Shown: positions 1-8,185, numbered from the stretch's first letter. The stretch is 17,408 nucleotides of DNA from JAKPRU01 sp029568995 (GCA_035430965.1 DAOMHQ010000112.1:1-17408), one strand, 5' to 3'. Notes: generated from the letters alone by a model not told the origin. Made by a program: numbers and translations.

Positions 1-71
1 GGGGACGGCTCAGGAGAAGCGACACCTTCTTAGCCAAATCACCGGCCCAGCCGGAGGGAGGCTCGGAATGA
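1..71 (+). CDS. possible 3' tail of an upstream gene (partial)
   Basis: The third forward frame is open from the window edge and ends in TGA at 69-71, sharing ATGA with the start of the next gene. The same 4-nt coupling occurs twice elsewhere in the window, which is the main reason to believe it. Only about 22 residues are visible, ending in PAQPEGGSE, and they suggest no family. An alternative is the first frame, which stops with TAG at 31-33. The frame of the downstream gene is also open to the window edge, so an upstream extension of that gene cannot be excluded. Confidence 0.33.
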   Translation, partial: GRLRRSDTFLAKSPAQPEGGSE

Positions 72-1975
72 CGTTGTCAATGGATGAAGAGAATCTCGTC
101 TGGATTTCCGGGCATGAGGTACGAAGCGGTTTTTATCCGCCGAATGTGCGCCTGTTGGATTTGCATCACCCGGATCTGGTCTCGATTCGGGACAGTGAAG
201 TACAAAGTGGAGAGCGAGTATACGGTTTTCAGCGTGGCCGACGGGGAATCTGCGCGGTCCGTTTTCATTGCGGGGATGGGTGGTTACTTTGGAGAGAAGA
301 CTCTCCTCCGGAGATTCTGGTTCGGGCTGCCGAAGAGGCCTGCGAGAAAGCCGACTTGATCTACCTGGCAGGGATCGGACTGGGTGGCGTGGCATCCAGC
401 ATTTTTCGGCGCATCCGGGGCCAGAACAAGGGGCTTTTCATAATTGAACCTCATGCGGAGTTCCTTGTTGCCGCCATGTCGGCTTGCGATCTTCGGGGAT
501 TGCTGTCTTCCGGACAGGTCTTTCTTGCTGTGGGACCAACCTGGGAAGAGCAGCTATCTGCGCTTATGGAACGGCACCATCTGGCAGCGGCGTCATCGCC
601 TGTTATCCGTGCGGCGATGAATCCCGCCGGGGGTTGGGGGCAGACCGTTCTCGCTCAAGTTTCCGGCGCCATTCAGCGAGCGATCTCCAAGTTGCAGCCC
701 CGTCTCAAACAGGGGATGGACGAATGGATCGCCCAGACCCATTCTCCGGTGCGCCGTCCAGGCAAGGTCTTATGGGCCTTTCAAGACAGCCGTGGAATTG
801 CGCCCTACAGCCTGATCCAGCTGGTTCTGCTCCGGTCGCTTTTCTATCGGCTGCGTCGATTTGGCTGGACAGTGAGATACACGCACTTGCGGGACGGGAA
901 TTTCTATCCGCCCTATTACCGGATCTGGGAGCTGGTACGGGCGCAGCCCGATGTACTTTTCTTCTGCAACCTGGCCCCCTCATTCGAATTCGCCCTCGGC
1001 CCCGAATTGACCGGTGCCATTCGGATTCCCAAGGTGATCTGGCACACGGACGATCCTTTCTATTGTCAGCACCTCTATTTGCGCCACGGAGTCCGCACGG
1101 ATGAATATTATCTGGCGGCCGATCTCGGCTGGATCGATCGATTGGAAGAGTACGGAGCAGCGGGGCGAACCGGTTTCATGCCGGGCGGTGCGACCATTAC
1201 GCGACCGGGGAAACGCTGCAAACGCCTGGCTTCCGACATTGTGTTTGTCGGGCAAGTGCGGGCGAAATCGAGTTTTCTGGAGGCTCTCTCGCCGGTTCAC
1301 CGGGATTATTGTGAGCGAATTGTCTCCGAGAAACTCGCCAATCCGCGCGTCTCTCTCGCCGCCATCATGTCCCAGAGACCGTTCCCCGGAAGATTGCCCG
1401 GCGAGGATATCCTGGACGAGATGCGCCAACGGATTCTGTGGGAAGCCAACACCCGTCACCGCCTGGAAATTGCACGTCAGCTGGAGGATCTGGGCCTGGT
1501 GATCTACGGGAATTCTGCCTGGCTGGATCGCCTTCCCGATGGTCCCAACAAGGAGCGGTTCCGTGGAACGCTTCCTTTTGGAAAACTGGTTCATGCGTAT
1601 CGCAACGCGGTCATTACGCTGAATATCCACAGCCTCCAAACTTACACCTGCCTGAACGTCCGCGATTTCGATGTTCCGGCAAGCGGAGGATTTCTGCTCT
1701 CGGACTGGCTGCCGCGTGTGGACGATTTTTTTGTCCCCGGCTTTTCGGATGACCTGGACCGGCTGCAGGAAAAAGAGATCGAAATTTTCCTGTATCGGAA
1801 TCCGACGGAACTACGGCGTATCGTTTCCTATTTCCTGGAGAATCCCGAGGCGCGAATCCCAATCATCGAGCGCGCCCGACAAAGAGTTCTGGAACATCAC
1901 ACGTATTCCAATCGTGCAAAGACTCTGGCGCAGTGGCTGACGCGGGTGGTTGGCATGAAGAACAGGGTACGCTAA
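68..1975 (+). CDS. CgeB/DUF3880-type glycosyltransferase with DUF115-like N-terminus
   Basis: A 635-residue cytoplasmic protein with no signal peptide. The C-terminal third resembles the CgeB-type glycosyltransferase family (GT-B fold, Glyco_trans_1_2): it has a GNSAWLDRLPDG stretch near residue 480 and the hallmark NIHSLQTYTCLNVRDFDVPASGGFLL near 519-543. The middle (about 235-380) resembles DUF3880, including the 'IPKVIWHTDDP' element. The N-terminal part has IIEPHAEFL near residue 126 and FLAVGP nearby, recalling the DUF115/MptE-like domain of flagellin and motility glycosylation factors. It probably transfers a sugar to a surface glycan or protein; donor and acceptor cannot be read from the sequence. 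The ATG at 68 is preceded by a strong GGAGGGAGG at 53-61. The frame stays open to the window edge, so a longer form is possible but less likely. Confidence 0.78.
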   Translation: MTLSMDEENLVWISGHEVRSGFYPPNVRLLDLHHPDLVSIRDSEVQSGERVYGFQRGRRGICAVRFHCGDGWLLWREDSPPEILVRAAEEACEKADLIYLAGIGLGGVASSIFRRIRGQNKGLFIIEPHAEFLVAAMSACDLRGLLSSGQVFLAVGPTWEEQLSALMERHHLAAASSPVIRAAMNPAGGWGQTVLAQVSGAIQRAISKLQPRLKQGMDEWIAQTHSPVRRPGKVLWAFQDSRGIAPYSLIQLVLLRSLFYRLRRFGWTVRYTHLRDGNFYPPYYRIWELVRAQPDVLFFCNLAPSFEFALGPELTGAIRIPKVIWHTDDPFYCQHLYLRHGVRTDEYYLAADLGWIDRLEEYGAAGRTGFMPGGATITRPGKRCKRLASDIVFVGQVRAKSSFLEALSPVHRDYCERIVSEKLANPRVSLAAIMSQRPFPGRLPGEDILDEMRQRILWEANTRHRLEIARQLEDLGLVIYGNSAWLDRLPDGPNKERFRGTLPFGKLVHAYRNAVITLNIHSLQTYTCLNVRDFDVPASGGFLLSDWLPRVDDFFVPGFSDDLDRLQEKEIEIFLYRNPTELRRIVSYFLENPEARIPIIERARQRVLEHHTYSNRAKTLAQWLTRVVGMKNRVR

Positions 1976-2014
1976 CCGTGCCGTGCCGGTTCGACGCGGC
2001 TCCTATCCACACGG

Positions 2015-2044
2015 TTCGGAAACCGCCGCATTGCATGCTACAAT
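2015..2044 (+). promoter_or_regulatory. candidate sigma70-type promoter for the lipoprotein gene
   Basis: An extended -10 element, TGCTACAAT, lies at 2036-2044, with TACAAT matching five of six consensus bases. The -35 region at 2015-2020 (TTCGGA) is poor, as is tolerated with an extended -10. It sits in the 116-nt gap after the glycosyltransferase and about 48 nt upstream of the lipoprotein ATG, so the lipoprotein and MFS genes could be transcribed separately. Called from consensus alone. Confidence 0.35.
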
Positions 2045-2091
2045 TCCTGTATGGCTGCCGGATCTTCATCGAAGAGAGAAGGAGAGAAACC

Positions 2092-2967
2092 ATGCGCTCA
2101 CAAAACGGTTCTCCAATTTGCCGCCGGATACTGTTTGTTGTTCTGGGAATGACAGTTCTCCTGTCATCCGCTTGCCAGAGTGTCAAGAAGGTCGCGGGAG
2201 AGTTGAAAAAGCCTTCCGCGACGATCACGGGTGTTCATTTTCAGAATCTCAATATGGATGCGCTGACCCTGTTGTTCGATATGGAGGTGAATAATCCCTA
2301 TTCCGTAGCGCTGCCGTTGGCGAATGTGGAGTATGGTTTGAGCAGCAACGGGCAACAGTTCGTGGACGGACTCGCCGGACTCCAGGAGTCCATTCCGGCA
2401 AAGCAGAGCAAAACCGTTCCGGTTCCGGTGGAGATCGGATTCATGGAGGCCTTGCGTGCGTTGGATCAAATCCGTCCCGGAGCCATTGTGCCCTACAAGG
2501 CGGAGCTGGCCCTGTCCGTTGATGCTCCGGGCAAACAGACCCTGAGACTGCCGTTGACCAGAGAGGGCAGCCTGCCGATCCCGTCCATTCCCACCTTGAG
2601 TCTGCGGGAGTTGCGTTGGGATCAGTTGAGCCTGGATGAAGCCAAGGGAATGCTTCGAGTCCACCTGGTCAATCAGAATGAATTTCCGGTGGATCTTTCG
2701 AGTCTGTTCTACCGTCTGGCCTTGGCGGATACGGAAATTGCCTCCGCCAAGGTGCAGCAATCGGCGAAGTTCGCTGAGAAGGGCGGTGAAGGGGACCTGG
2801 AGATCCCGCTTTCCTTTTCGCCCAAGAAGCTGGGACTGGCCGTGTTTCAGATGCTGATGGGTGCGGAAGCCGGGTATTCGCTTGATGGGACCATGGATAT
2901 GCAGACTCCCTACGGCCCGATCCCGATGCCGTTCACATCCCTTGGAAAAGTGCCGTTCCGAAAGTGA
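2092..2967 (+). CDS. LEA14/WHy-domain lipoprotein
   Basis: A 291-residue exported lipoprotein. The N-terminus is a lipoprotein signal peptide (basic residues RR at 11-12, hydrophobic 13-25, lipobox LSSAC with Cys28 as the lipidated residue). The rest looks like two LEA14-like (LEA_2/WHy) beta-sandwich units: one begins near residue 43 with ITGVHFQNLNMDALTLLFD and EVNNPYSVALPL, the second near 170 with LRELRWDQLSLDEAKGMLRV and LVNQNEFPVDLSSLFYRL. In bacteria such domains occur in periplasmic or outer-membrane lipoproteins of poorly known, often stress-linked, function. The ATG at 2092 is chosen because AAGGAG lies just upstream and it gives an intact signal peptide; the frame is open further upstream (to 1933) but lacks these features. 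The MFS gene follows after 38 nt, suggesting co-transcription. Confidence 0.82.
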   Translation: MRSQNGSPICRRILFVVLGMTVLLSSACQSVKKVAGELKKPSATITGVHFQNLNMDALTLLFDMEVNNPYSVALPLANVEYGLSSNGQQFVDGLAGLQESIPAKQSKTVPVPVEIGFMEALRALDQIRPGAIVPYKAELALSVDAPGKQTLRLPLTREGSLPIPSIPTLSLRELRWDQLSLDEAKGMLRVHLVNQNEFPVDLSSLFYRLALADTEIASAKVQQSAKFAEKGGEGDLEIPLSFSPKKLGLAVFQMLMGAEAGYSLDGTMDMQTPYGPIPMPFTSLGKVPFRK

Positions 2968-3005
2968 CTGTGTGCCGGAAAACCTTGAGGCGAAGCTGAG
3001 GGACC

Positions 3006-4496
3006 ATGCGGAATTGGTTTCCAACACAGGAGAGTCTGAACGAGACCGATCTCCTCCGGGCACAGCGGCTACTTCTGCTGGACGGGATCTATTCGCAGGT
3101 GATGGGGAATCTGACCGGGGGAGCGTTTCTGGTCGCATTTGCGCTTCTCCTGGGAGCCTCCAACGCGGTGGTGGGGATTCTGGCGGCAATCGGGCCGTTG
3201 ACCCAAATGTTGCAGCTGCCCTCCATTTACCTTGTTGAAACGACTCGGAATCGGCGTGCCCTGGCGACTGTAAGTGCGTTTATCGCCAGGATTTTCTGGA
3301 TCTTCGCCGCGATTCTTCCGTTCGTGGCCCCCGCGCCTTATCGTTTGCCGTTATTCGTTCTGTCGGTGTTTCTGTATTTTTCTATTGGGTCGATCACGGG
3401 GTGCGCGTTCAACTCCTGGATTCGCGATGTCATTCCGGAGAGGATCCTGGGGGGATTCCTGGCGAAGCGATTGGCGATTGCGATGGCGGTCGCAATTGTC
3501 CTGGGATTTCTGGCCGCCGTGGGGATTGATACCTCAAAGGAATATTTCTCGAACGATACAACGATCTACAGCATCATTTTTCTGGTCGGCGGCATTTTCG
3601 GATTGATTGGCGCGATCAATCTGGGTCGAATCCCGGAACCGGTCATGCAGCCATTGCCGGTGCGAAATCCGTTCAAGGTTCTCGGCGAGCCATTCCGGGA
3701 TGTCAATTTTCGTAATCTCCTGGCCTTCCTGGGTATTTGGAACTTCGCGGTGAATTTTGTGGCTCCGTTTTACACGGTTTACATGTTGGATCGACTGCAA
3801 CTGGGCATGACGCTGGTTCTGGCGCTGTCGTTTTTCAGCCAGTTGTTGAATGTGGTTTTTTTTCGCGTGTGGGGTCGCCTGGCGGACCTGTATTCGCACA
3901 AATCCGTCCTGGCGGTATCCGGCCCGATGTTCATGGTGAGTGTCGCCCTGTGGCCGATTACCACCATGCCGGAGCCATACACGCTGACTGTTCCCCTGCT
4001 TGTACTCATCCACGGGTTGGCGGGGATCGCCACGGCGGGCGTGGCGATTTCGACGGGCGGCATTGCCCTGAAGGCTGCACCGCGCGGACGGGCCACAGCG
4101 TACCTGGCCACGAATTCCCTCATCTCCGGGGCGGCGGCCTCCCTCGCGCCGATCCTGGCCGGATTGGCCGCGGACGGATTCCGCACCCAGGAGTTCGGTG
4201 TCACTTTCCACTGGCTTTCGGAACTGAACGGGCGCCACGAGGCGATTTTCTGTGCCCTGAGTCTGCGCGGACTGGATTTCCTGTTCGTTATTTCCCTGGT
4301 CTTCGGGATTTACTCTTTTCGGCGCCTGGTCTTTGTCCGGGAAGTCGGGGAGGTCAAGGAGGACATTGTGCTGAGCGAGTTCTACGGAGAGCTCCGAAAG
4401 ATCGTTCGGAATGTCTCCACGGTTGCGGGTCTGCGCCATTTGACTTACTTCCCCTATGCACGATTGCGGGAACGGATGGTACAGAAACGTCCCTGA
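3006..4496 (+). CDS. major facilitator superfamily (MFS) transporter
   Basis: A 496-residue integral membrane protein with about 12 hydrophobic segments, for example near residues 38-62, 92-110, 114-132, 155-174, 188-206, 236-260, 268-288, 301-318, 327-350, 368-390 and 422-440. An MFS motif-A-like element, GRLADLYSHK, lies at about 290-299 between helices of the second half, and a degenerate loop lies at the matching place in the first half. Family membership suggests proton-coupled transport of a small solute across the inner membrane; the substrate cannot be inferred. The last 55 residues are a charged cytoplasmic tail. The start is supported by GAGGG a few bases upstream. It lies 38 nt after the lipoprotein gene and converges on the ferritin-like gene with 67 nt between the stops. 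Confidence 0.85.
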   Translation: MRNWFPTQESLNETDLLRAQRLLLLDGIYSQVMGNLTGGAFLVAFALLLGASNAVVGILAAIGPLTQMLQLPSIYLVETTRNRRALATVSAFIARIFWIFAAILPFVAPAPYRLPLFVLSVFLYFSIGSITGCAFNSWIRDVIPERILGGFLAKRLAIAMAVAIVLGFLAAVGIDTSKEYFSNDTTIYSIIFLVGGIFGLIGAINLGRIPEPVMQPLPVRNPFKVLGEPFRDVNFRNLLAFLGIWNFAVNFVAPFYTVYMLDRLQLGMTLVLALSFFSQLLNVVFFRVWGRLADLYSHKSVLAVSGPMFMVSVALWPITTMPEPYTLTVPLLVLIHGLAGIATAGVAISTGGIALKAAPRGRATAYLATNSLISGAAASLAPILAGLAADGFRTQEFGVTFHWLSELNGRHEAIFCALSLRGLDFLFVISLVFGIYSFRRLVFVREVGEVKEDIVLSEFYGELRKIVRNVSTVAGLRHLTYFPYARLRERMVQKRP

Positions 4497-4563
4497 ATGT
4501 CTTGCAGGGGTGTTTGGACCCTCATCCCAGCTCTCCCAGACGAATTGGACAATGCTCTCCCGT

Positions 4564-5076
4564 TCAGCCGCGTCGTGTGACATCCAACCAGACCCCGTTT
4601 CGAGTGAGACTGTCGATTTGGGCCTGGACAAACGCCGTGTGATTCTCTTCGATATCCAGCATTCTTGCGAACATTTTCCGATCACGCTCCGGCAGTTCAC
4701 CCACCAGGTCTCGATAGAACTGGGATGTGCTTTTTTCCGCTTCCAGCGCACTCTGCAGAATGCTCATCATGGAATAATCAGGCTGCCAATTGACTGCCCC
4801 TTTGATCTGCGTTTGCACACTTACAGTTCCTTTTTCGATCGTTTTCAGGGATGGCAAATTGGATCCGAGCCTGGCATAGCTGACCTTCCCTTCCCGAATC
4901 CCTTCCTGAAGTGCCTCGGTAAGCGAATCGACATGCTGTCGCTCATCTTTTGCCAGCAGTTCGAAGAACTTGCGCCCCAGTGTATCCGGAATTTGCCTGG
5001 CGGCGGTTTCGAACAGCTGACGCACTTTTGTTTCGAATTCGATGGCGGTTCGGATGGCCGTTTCGACATTCATCAT
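4564..5076 (-). CDS. ferritin-like (rubrerythrin-type) diiron protein
   Basis: A 170-residue soluble protein with the full set of four-helix-bundle diiron ligands: Glu15 (EFETKVRQLF), Glu45 and His48 (DERQHVDSL), Glu114 (EAEKSTSQFY) and Glu143 and His146 (IEENHTAFV). Spacing fits rubrerythrin/ferritin-like domains. No rubredoxin CxxC domain follows, so it is the short, stand-alone form. Likely roles are peroxide detoxification or iron handling in a cell exposed to oxidants. The start is taken at the first ATG of an ATGATG pair, with GAGAAG about 9 nt upstream; a longer open frame to 5157 adds residues unlike the family. It is the only gene on this strand here and faces the pilin promoter region across a 216-nt gap. 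Confidence 0.82.
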   Translation of the reverse strand: MMNVETAIRTAIEFETKVRQLFETAARQIPDTLGRKFFELLAKDERQHVDSLTEALQEGIREGKVSYARLGSNLPSLKTIEKGTVSVQTQIKGAVNWQPDYSMMSILQSALEAEKSTSQFYRDLVGELPERDRKMFARMLDIEENHTAFVQAQIDSLTRNGVWLDVTRRG

Positions 5077-5292
5077 CGGGGTATTCTTCTCTGCGGGACC
5101 ATGTTGCCCCTTCCATCCGTTCAAGCAAATTATCCTCATTCTCCGCACATGCACCAAGAGATCCCGTTTTTCGAGAACGATTAAACAGGGCCTTTTCCGT
5201 GCCGACGATGGGGCAATGGCTGTACAGGCTTTCGGTTTTGTTCGAAAATTCCTTGGATCGGATCAGGGCGTACTCAAGAAAGGTGTTATAGG

Positions 5293-5826
5293 ATGAGACG
5301 AGCAGGATTCACGCTGATCGAGCTTTTGATTGTGGTGGCGATTATCGGCATTCTGGCGGCGATTGCGGTGCCGAATTTTATCAGTGCGCAAATCCGCGCG
5401 CGGGTGACCGCCCAGATCTCGGATCTTCGCAACTTGAAAGATGCCTTTACCCGGTATCGACTTGATAATCCCTCAATCCCCGTTCATGTGGATGGCGTGA
5501 TCGAACGAAGACCCCTGACCACGCCGATTTCCTATATCACGGTGCTTTACTATGACCGTTTCCTGCCCGACTCGGTCGCCATTGAGACGGACCAGTGGAA
5601 CGGCCTGATTCATGCCGAAGCCTATTGGCTTACACCCACGTACATTCAGAGAGATGCGTCCAACGATTGGGACCGGTTGCAGAACACCAAGGGACTTTGC
5701 CTGTTGGCGAGAGGACCGATAACCGGCACGACCCTGTTCAATTGCGGAAGCCAGTACGACGGCAGCAATGGTGTCAAAAGCGAAGGATGTTTCGGCGTGG
5801 TAATTGACGGAACGGCGAGGAGATAG
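5293..5826 (+). CDS. prepilin / type II secretion pseudopilin-like protein, copy A
   Basis: A 177-residue type IV pilin-like protein. The class III signal is very short: MRRAG, cut before Phe6, with Glu10 at mature position 5 and a hydrophobic helix through about residue 30 (FTLIELLIVVAIIG). A prepilin peptidase would process it and N-methylate Phe. The rest resembles GspG-like prepilins, with a helix QISDLRNLKDAFTRYRLDN and a RPLTTPISYITVLYYDRF core. Two cysteines near the C-terminus (Cys151 and Cys166) are shared with the next gene and could form a disulfide loop. GAAAGG 9 nt upstream supports the ATG. It probably assembles into a pilus or pseudopilus; no assembly ATPase, platform protein or peptidase lies in this window. 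Confidence 0.85.
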   Translation: MRRAGFTLIELLIVVAIIGILAAIAVPNFISAQIRARVTAQISDLRNLKDAFTRYRLDNPSIPVHVDGVIERRPLTTPISYITVLYYDRFLPDSVAIETDQWNGLIHAEAYWLTPTYIQRDASNDWDRLQNTKGLCLLARGPITGTTLFNCGSQYDGSNGVKSEGCFGVVIDGTARR

Positions 5827-5906
5827 GGGGGAGTGAATGGAATCCGTCTGGGTCCGATATCATTCAGACAGGGAGGGTGAGGCGTTATCAGGAAAGGTAC
5901 AAGAGG

Positions 5907-6446
5907 ATGAGACGTTCAGGATTCACGCTGATCGAGCTTCTGATTGTGGTGGCGATCATCGGTATTCTGGCGGCAATCGCGGTGCCGAACTTCATGAATG
6001 CGCAGATCCGCGCCCGGGTGACCGCCCAAATCTCGGATATCCGCAATCTCACAGATGCTTTTACGCGGTACAAACTCGATAATCCCGGAATCCCCTCTCA
6101 CGTAGACGGCCTGCGGGAACGGAGACCCCTGACCACGCCGATTTCCTATATCACCGTGCTGTATTACGACCGATTCCTGCCCGACTCGGTCGATCTTAAA
6201 ATAGAGCAATGGAACGGCCTGATTCATGCCGAACTCTGGGAACTGATGGGACCCCTTTCATACGTACAGAGAGATCTGCCCAATGATTGGAATCGGGTGC
6301 AGAACACCAGGGGACTTTATTTGTGGGCGAGAGGACCCGCGACCGGCGATACGCTCTTCAACTGCCGAAGCCAGTATGAAGCCAGCAATGGCGTCAAGAG
6401 TGAAGGCTGTTTTGGCGGGGTGATTGAGGGGGTGAAGAGGAGGTAG
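5907..6446 (+). CDS. prepilin / type II secretion pseudopilin-like protein, copy B
   Basis: A 179-residue paralogue of the preceding gene, 80 nt downstream. It has the same MRRSG/FTLIE processing site, helix, RPLTTPISYITVLYYDRF core and C-terminal Cys pair (Cys153 and Cys168). By hand alignment about 15 of the first 109 residues differ; most variation lies at about residues 96-140. The frame is open from a GTG at 5877, but the ATG at 5907 matches copy A exactly in context: GGAAAGG then 9 nt then ATGAGACG. The pair is therefore a tandem duplication that has diverged in the middle of the globular domain. Both could be alternative major subunits or two components of one fibre. Confidence 0.83.
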   Translation: MRRSGFTLIELLIVVAIIGILAAIAVPNFMNAQIRARVTAQISDIRNLTDAFTRYKLDNPGIPSHVDGLRERRPLTTPISYITVLYYDRFLPDSVDLKIEQWNGLIHAELWELMGPLSYVQRDLPNDWNRVQNTRGLYLWARGPATGDTLFNCRSQYEASNGVKSEGCFGGVIEGVKRR

Positions 6447-6468
6447 GGAGGGTATTCAGTTGATACTG

Positions 6469-6546
6469 ATCTACCCCAAGATTGGGGGAGATACAGAGGA
6501 GATTGAACTTATCAACCTCACCCTGATCTCCCCATCCTTGGGAAGG
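6469..6546. repeat. REP-like palindromic repeat, copy 1
   Basis: This lies 22 nt after the second prepilin. The first half is an imperfect palindrome, ATCTACCCCAAGATTGGGGG followed by AGAT, then ACAGAGGAGATTG. The second half begins CAACCTCACCCTGATCTCCC and continues into a decayed CCATCCTTGGGAAGG hairpin. Both halves match the element at 10422-10498 when that one is read on the minus strand, but in opposite order. The hairpin could attenuate transcription of the pilin genes, although no T-tract follows. Its dispersal marks it as a genomic repeat rather than a dedicated terminator. Confidence 0.65.
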
Positions 6547-6608
6547 AAAGCCTCAGCACAACTTCAGCACTTTCGCAGTCCTGTGTTCAACAGGTTTCAG
6601 CGAACCGC

Positions 6609-7433
6609 CTACCGAAGCATCATCCAGTCCGGGCTTGTTGCGGATGGCCACCACATATCCGGAATCCAATACAATTTTCTTCCATTCCCGCTCAAAAGAA
6701 ATTCGTTCCTGAAAACGGGATATGCCGGTCGATTCACTTGCGTTTTCAGCCATGCTCCCGAATCTCGTCTGATGAAAACAAAGAGGTCGTACAGCTGAAT
6801 TGCGCCTTTTCGCTCATCTACAAGAGGGAGACGAGCAACCGCCATGGCCACAATTCTGCCGTCCTCGGATACCCTCGCAATATCGGGTCCTCTGCTGATA
6901 TGTCCCAGGAATTCCGGTTCGGACCATCCGTCCAGCGTCCTGTGCAGTAAGGCAAAACCCTGGCCTGTGATGGAAACCAAGATGCTCTCCCCGGCGTTCG
7001 CGGCATCGTGAACAATGATCTTGCTGTCTTCCACTCCGGGTAATCGGACAATCCGTACATCCCCCCAACCGGTGCTTTCACGTTCCACAAAAAATGCTCC
7101 TGCAATTATGATTTGTTTCCCCGTTTCATCCACCTGTATGCGTCTACCTGCCTGGTAAAAAAGACGAGTACCCAAGGAAGAAAGGATAAGTCGTCCGGTA
7201 ACAATCTCCGCCCGGTCAACCTGAGTTGGCACGGATAGATTCCCATTCTCATTCTCGATGACCATCACTTTTTCTTTCCCACTGAAATGGGTATAAGCCA
7301 ATGTACTTGCGTTGTCGGACATCGCGAAGTGAATCAGAGAATCCATATCCGACGCCCAGGCGAAGGAGAAATCGGATACAACAGAAAAATCACCCGTATC
7401 GAGAAGAGTGATCGATAAATTTCGTCTATCCTG
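6609..7433 (-). CDS. probable beta-propeller-like protein, 5' end lost in gap
   Basis: A 275-residue C-terminal fragment that begins at the assembly gap and ends with TAG at 6609. It is rich in short beta strands with recurring propeller-style phrases such as MSDNASTLAY, SSLGTRLFYQAG, VSEDGRIVAMAV and LSGNGRKLYW, which resemble the 'SxDGxxLAY' turns of PD40/WD40-like (TolB-type) repeats about 40-60 residues apart. No catalytic motif is visible. I do not recognise a named family; a secreted or periplasmic propeller is the best guess. The true N-terminus lies in or beyond the gap, and joining it in frame to the upstream fragment is unsafe because the gap length is nominal. Confidence 0.55.
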   Translation of the reverse strand, partial: QDRRNLSITLLDTGDFSVVSDFSFAWASDMDSLIHFAMSDNASTLAYTHFSGKEKVMVIENENGNLSVPTQVDRAEIVTGRLILSSLGTRLFYQAGRRIQVDETGKQIIIAGAFFVERESTGWGDVRIVRLPGVEDSKIIVHDAANAGESILVSITGQGFALLHRTLDGWSEPEFLGHISRGPDIARVSEDGRIVAMAVARLPLVDERKGAIQLYDLFVFIRRDSGAWLKTQVNRPAYPVFRNEFLLSGNGRKLYWIPDMWWPSATSPDWMMLR

Positions 7434-7533
7434 NNNNNNNNNNNNNNNNNNNNNNNNNNNNNNNNNNNNNNNNNNNNNNNNNNNNNNNNNNNNNNNNNNN
7501 NNNNNNNNNNNNNNNNNNNNNNNNNNNNNNNNN
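7434..7533. other. assembly gap (100 N)
   Basis: A run of exactly 100 N, the conventional placeholder for a scaffold join of unknown length. It interrupts the propeller-like gene. Reading frames across it have no meaning. Confidence 0.98.
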
Positions 7534-7800
7534 GGACCTGTTTCTTTTCCTGATATGGAAGGGAGCAATTCTCGGAAATTCGGAAGGGAATTCAGTTTTC
7601 GGGCAAGACAATCTTCCGCTCGCCTGGAAGATCCCTTCCCGGGATTGCTCCACCCAGTACAGAAACCCCGATATGACAGACATCGCATTCCCTGACATAT
7701 TCGTCTCTCGTGCGCTCGCCACGAGCGAAATAGCATGACAGTCCTGCAAATAAAACGAATCGCCGCAGATTCGTTCGGAACAACAGTCGGGTGACATCAT
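7534..7800 (-). CDS. unresolved 5' fragment beside the gap; one frame has signal-like segment and CxxCH
   Basis: All three minus-strand frames are open over much of this stretch, so the coding frame is uncertain. The frame from ATGATG at 7800 has the best SD (TAGGGTGG a few nt upstream) and runs into the gap, but its sequence resembles nothing. The frame from a TTG at 7783 starts FRTNLRRFVLFAGLSCYFA, like an export signal, followed by ECDVCH, a c-type haem-binding CxxCH, but it stops at 7592. The frame covering 7736-7534 reads LPNFRELLPSISGKETG next to the gap. The fragment may be the N-terminus of the propeller-like protein, a separate small cytochrome, or contig-end sequence with an indel. 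The 157 nt between here and hicA show no feature I can name. Confidence 0.3.
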
Positions 7801-7957
7801 TTTTCCACCCTACATAAAGAACGTATCACAATTTCAATTCAGTGTCAGATGTCTTCTTCAATGAGAGGGGACATTGAGATCGTCAGGCGGAGCAGACTGG
7901 TGTGATTTTATCCTGAGCTGGCGGGCAACAAGGTGACGAGGAGAGGAGAATCGAATA

Positions 7958-8185
7958 TCAGCGCAAGCGTAGATAGTCTTCCGAGGAGAATCCGGCCTCT
8001 TTTAATATCCGGAGCGCCAATCCCCGCCCAATATCGCATCCGGCATGCACAGGAATTGTCACGAATATATTTTTTTCAGGATGAATTAGAGTGAGATGAC
8101 TTCCGGACTGCCGGTCTTCGATAAATCCTTGTGCCTTCAGGAAACGGATTAGCTCACGGGCGCTGATTTGTGGCATTCGACTCAT
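7958..8185 (-). CDS. hicA: HicA-family type II toxin (mRNA interferase)
   Basis: A 75-residue HicA/YcfA-like protein with a double-stranded-RNA-binding-like fold. The N-terminal helix PQISARELIRFLKAQGF is followed by SGSHLTLIHP with the catalytic His30, then IPVHAG and RGLALRILKEAGFSSEDYL, all in the family order and at the usual length. Members cleave mRNA and tmRNA when free and are inhibited by the cognate HicB. The start ATG overlaps the hicB stop by four bases (ATGA), and GGAG lies 7 nt upstream inside hicB, so translation is probably coupled. The order hicB then hicA is common for HicBA-type loci. All key residues look intact. Confidence 0.88.
   Translation of the reverse strand: MSRMPQISARELIRFLKAQGFIEDRQSGSHLTLIHPEKNIFVTIPVHAGCDIGRGLALRILKEAGFSSEDYLRLR

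Noticed and set aside
4491..4509. CCCTG...CAGGG hairpin at the end of the MFS gene as terminator
   Set aside because: Only five base pairs, partly inside the stop-codon region, and no T-run.
5042..5296. Small plus-strand open frames running through the ferritin-like gene start into the pilin region
   Set aside because: They overlap the diiron gene antisense, have no SD support and show no family resemblance.
6609..7736. Single 375-codon gene spanning the first N gap
   Set aside because: The 100-N gap is nominal, so frame continuity across it is accidental. Only the part from 7433 down is safely one frame.
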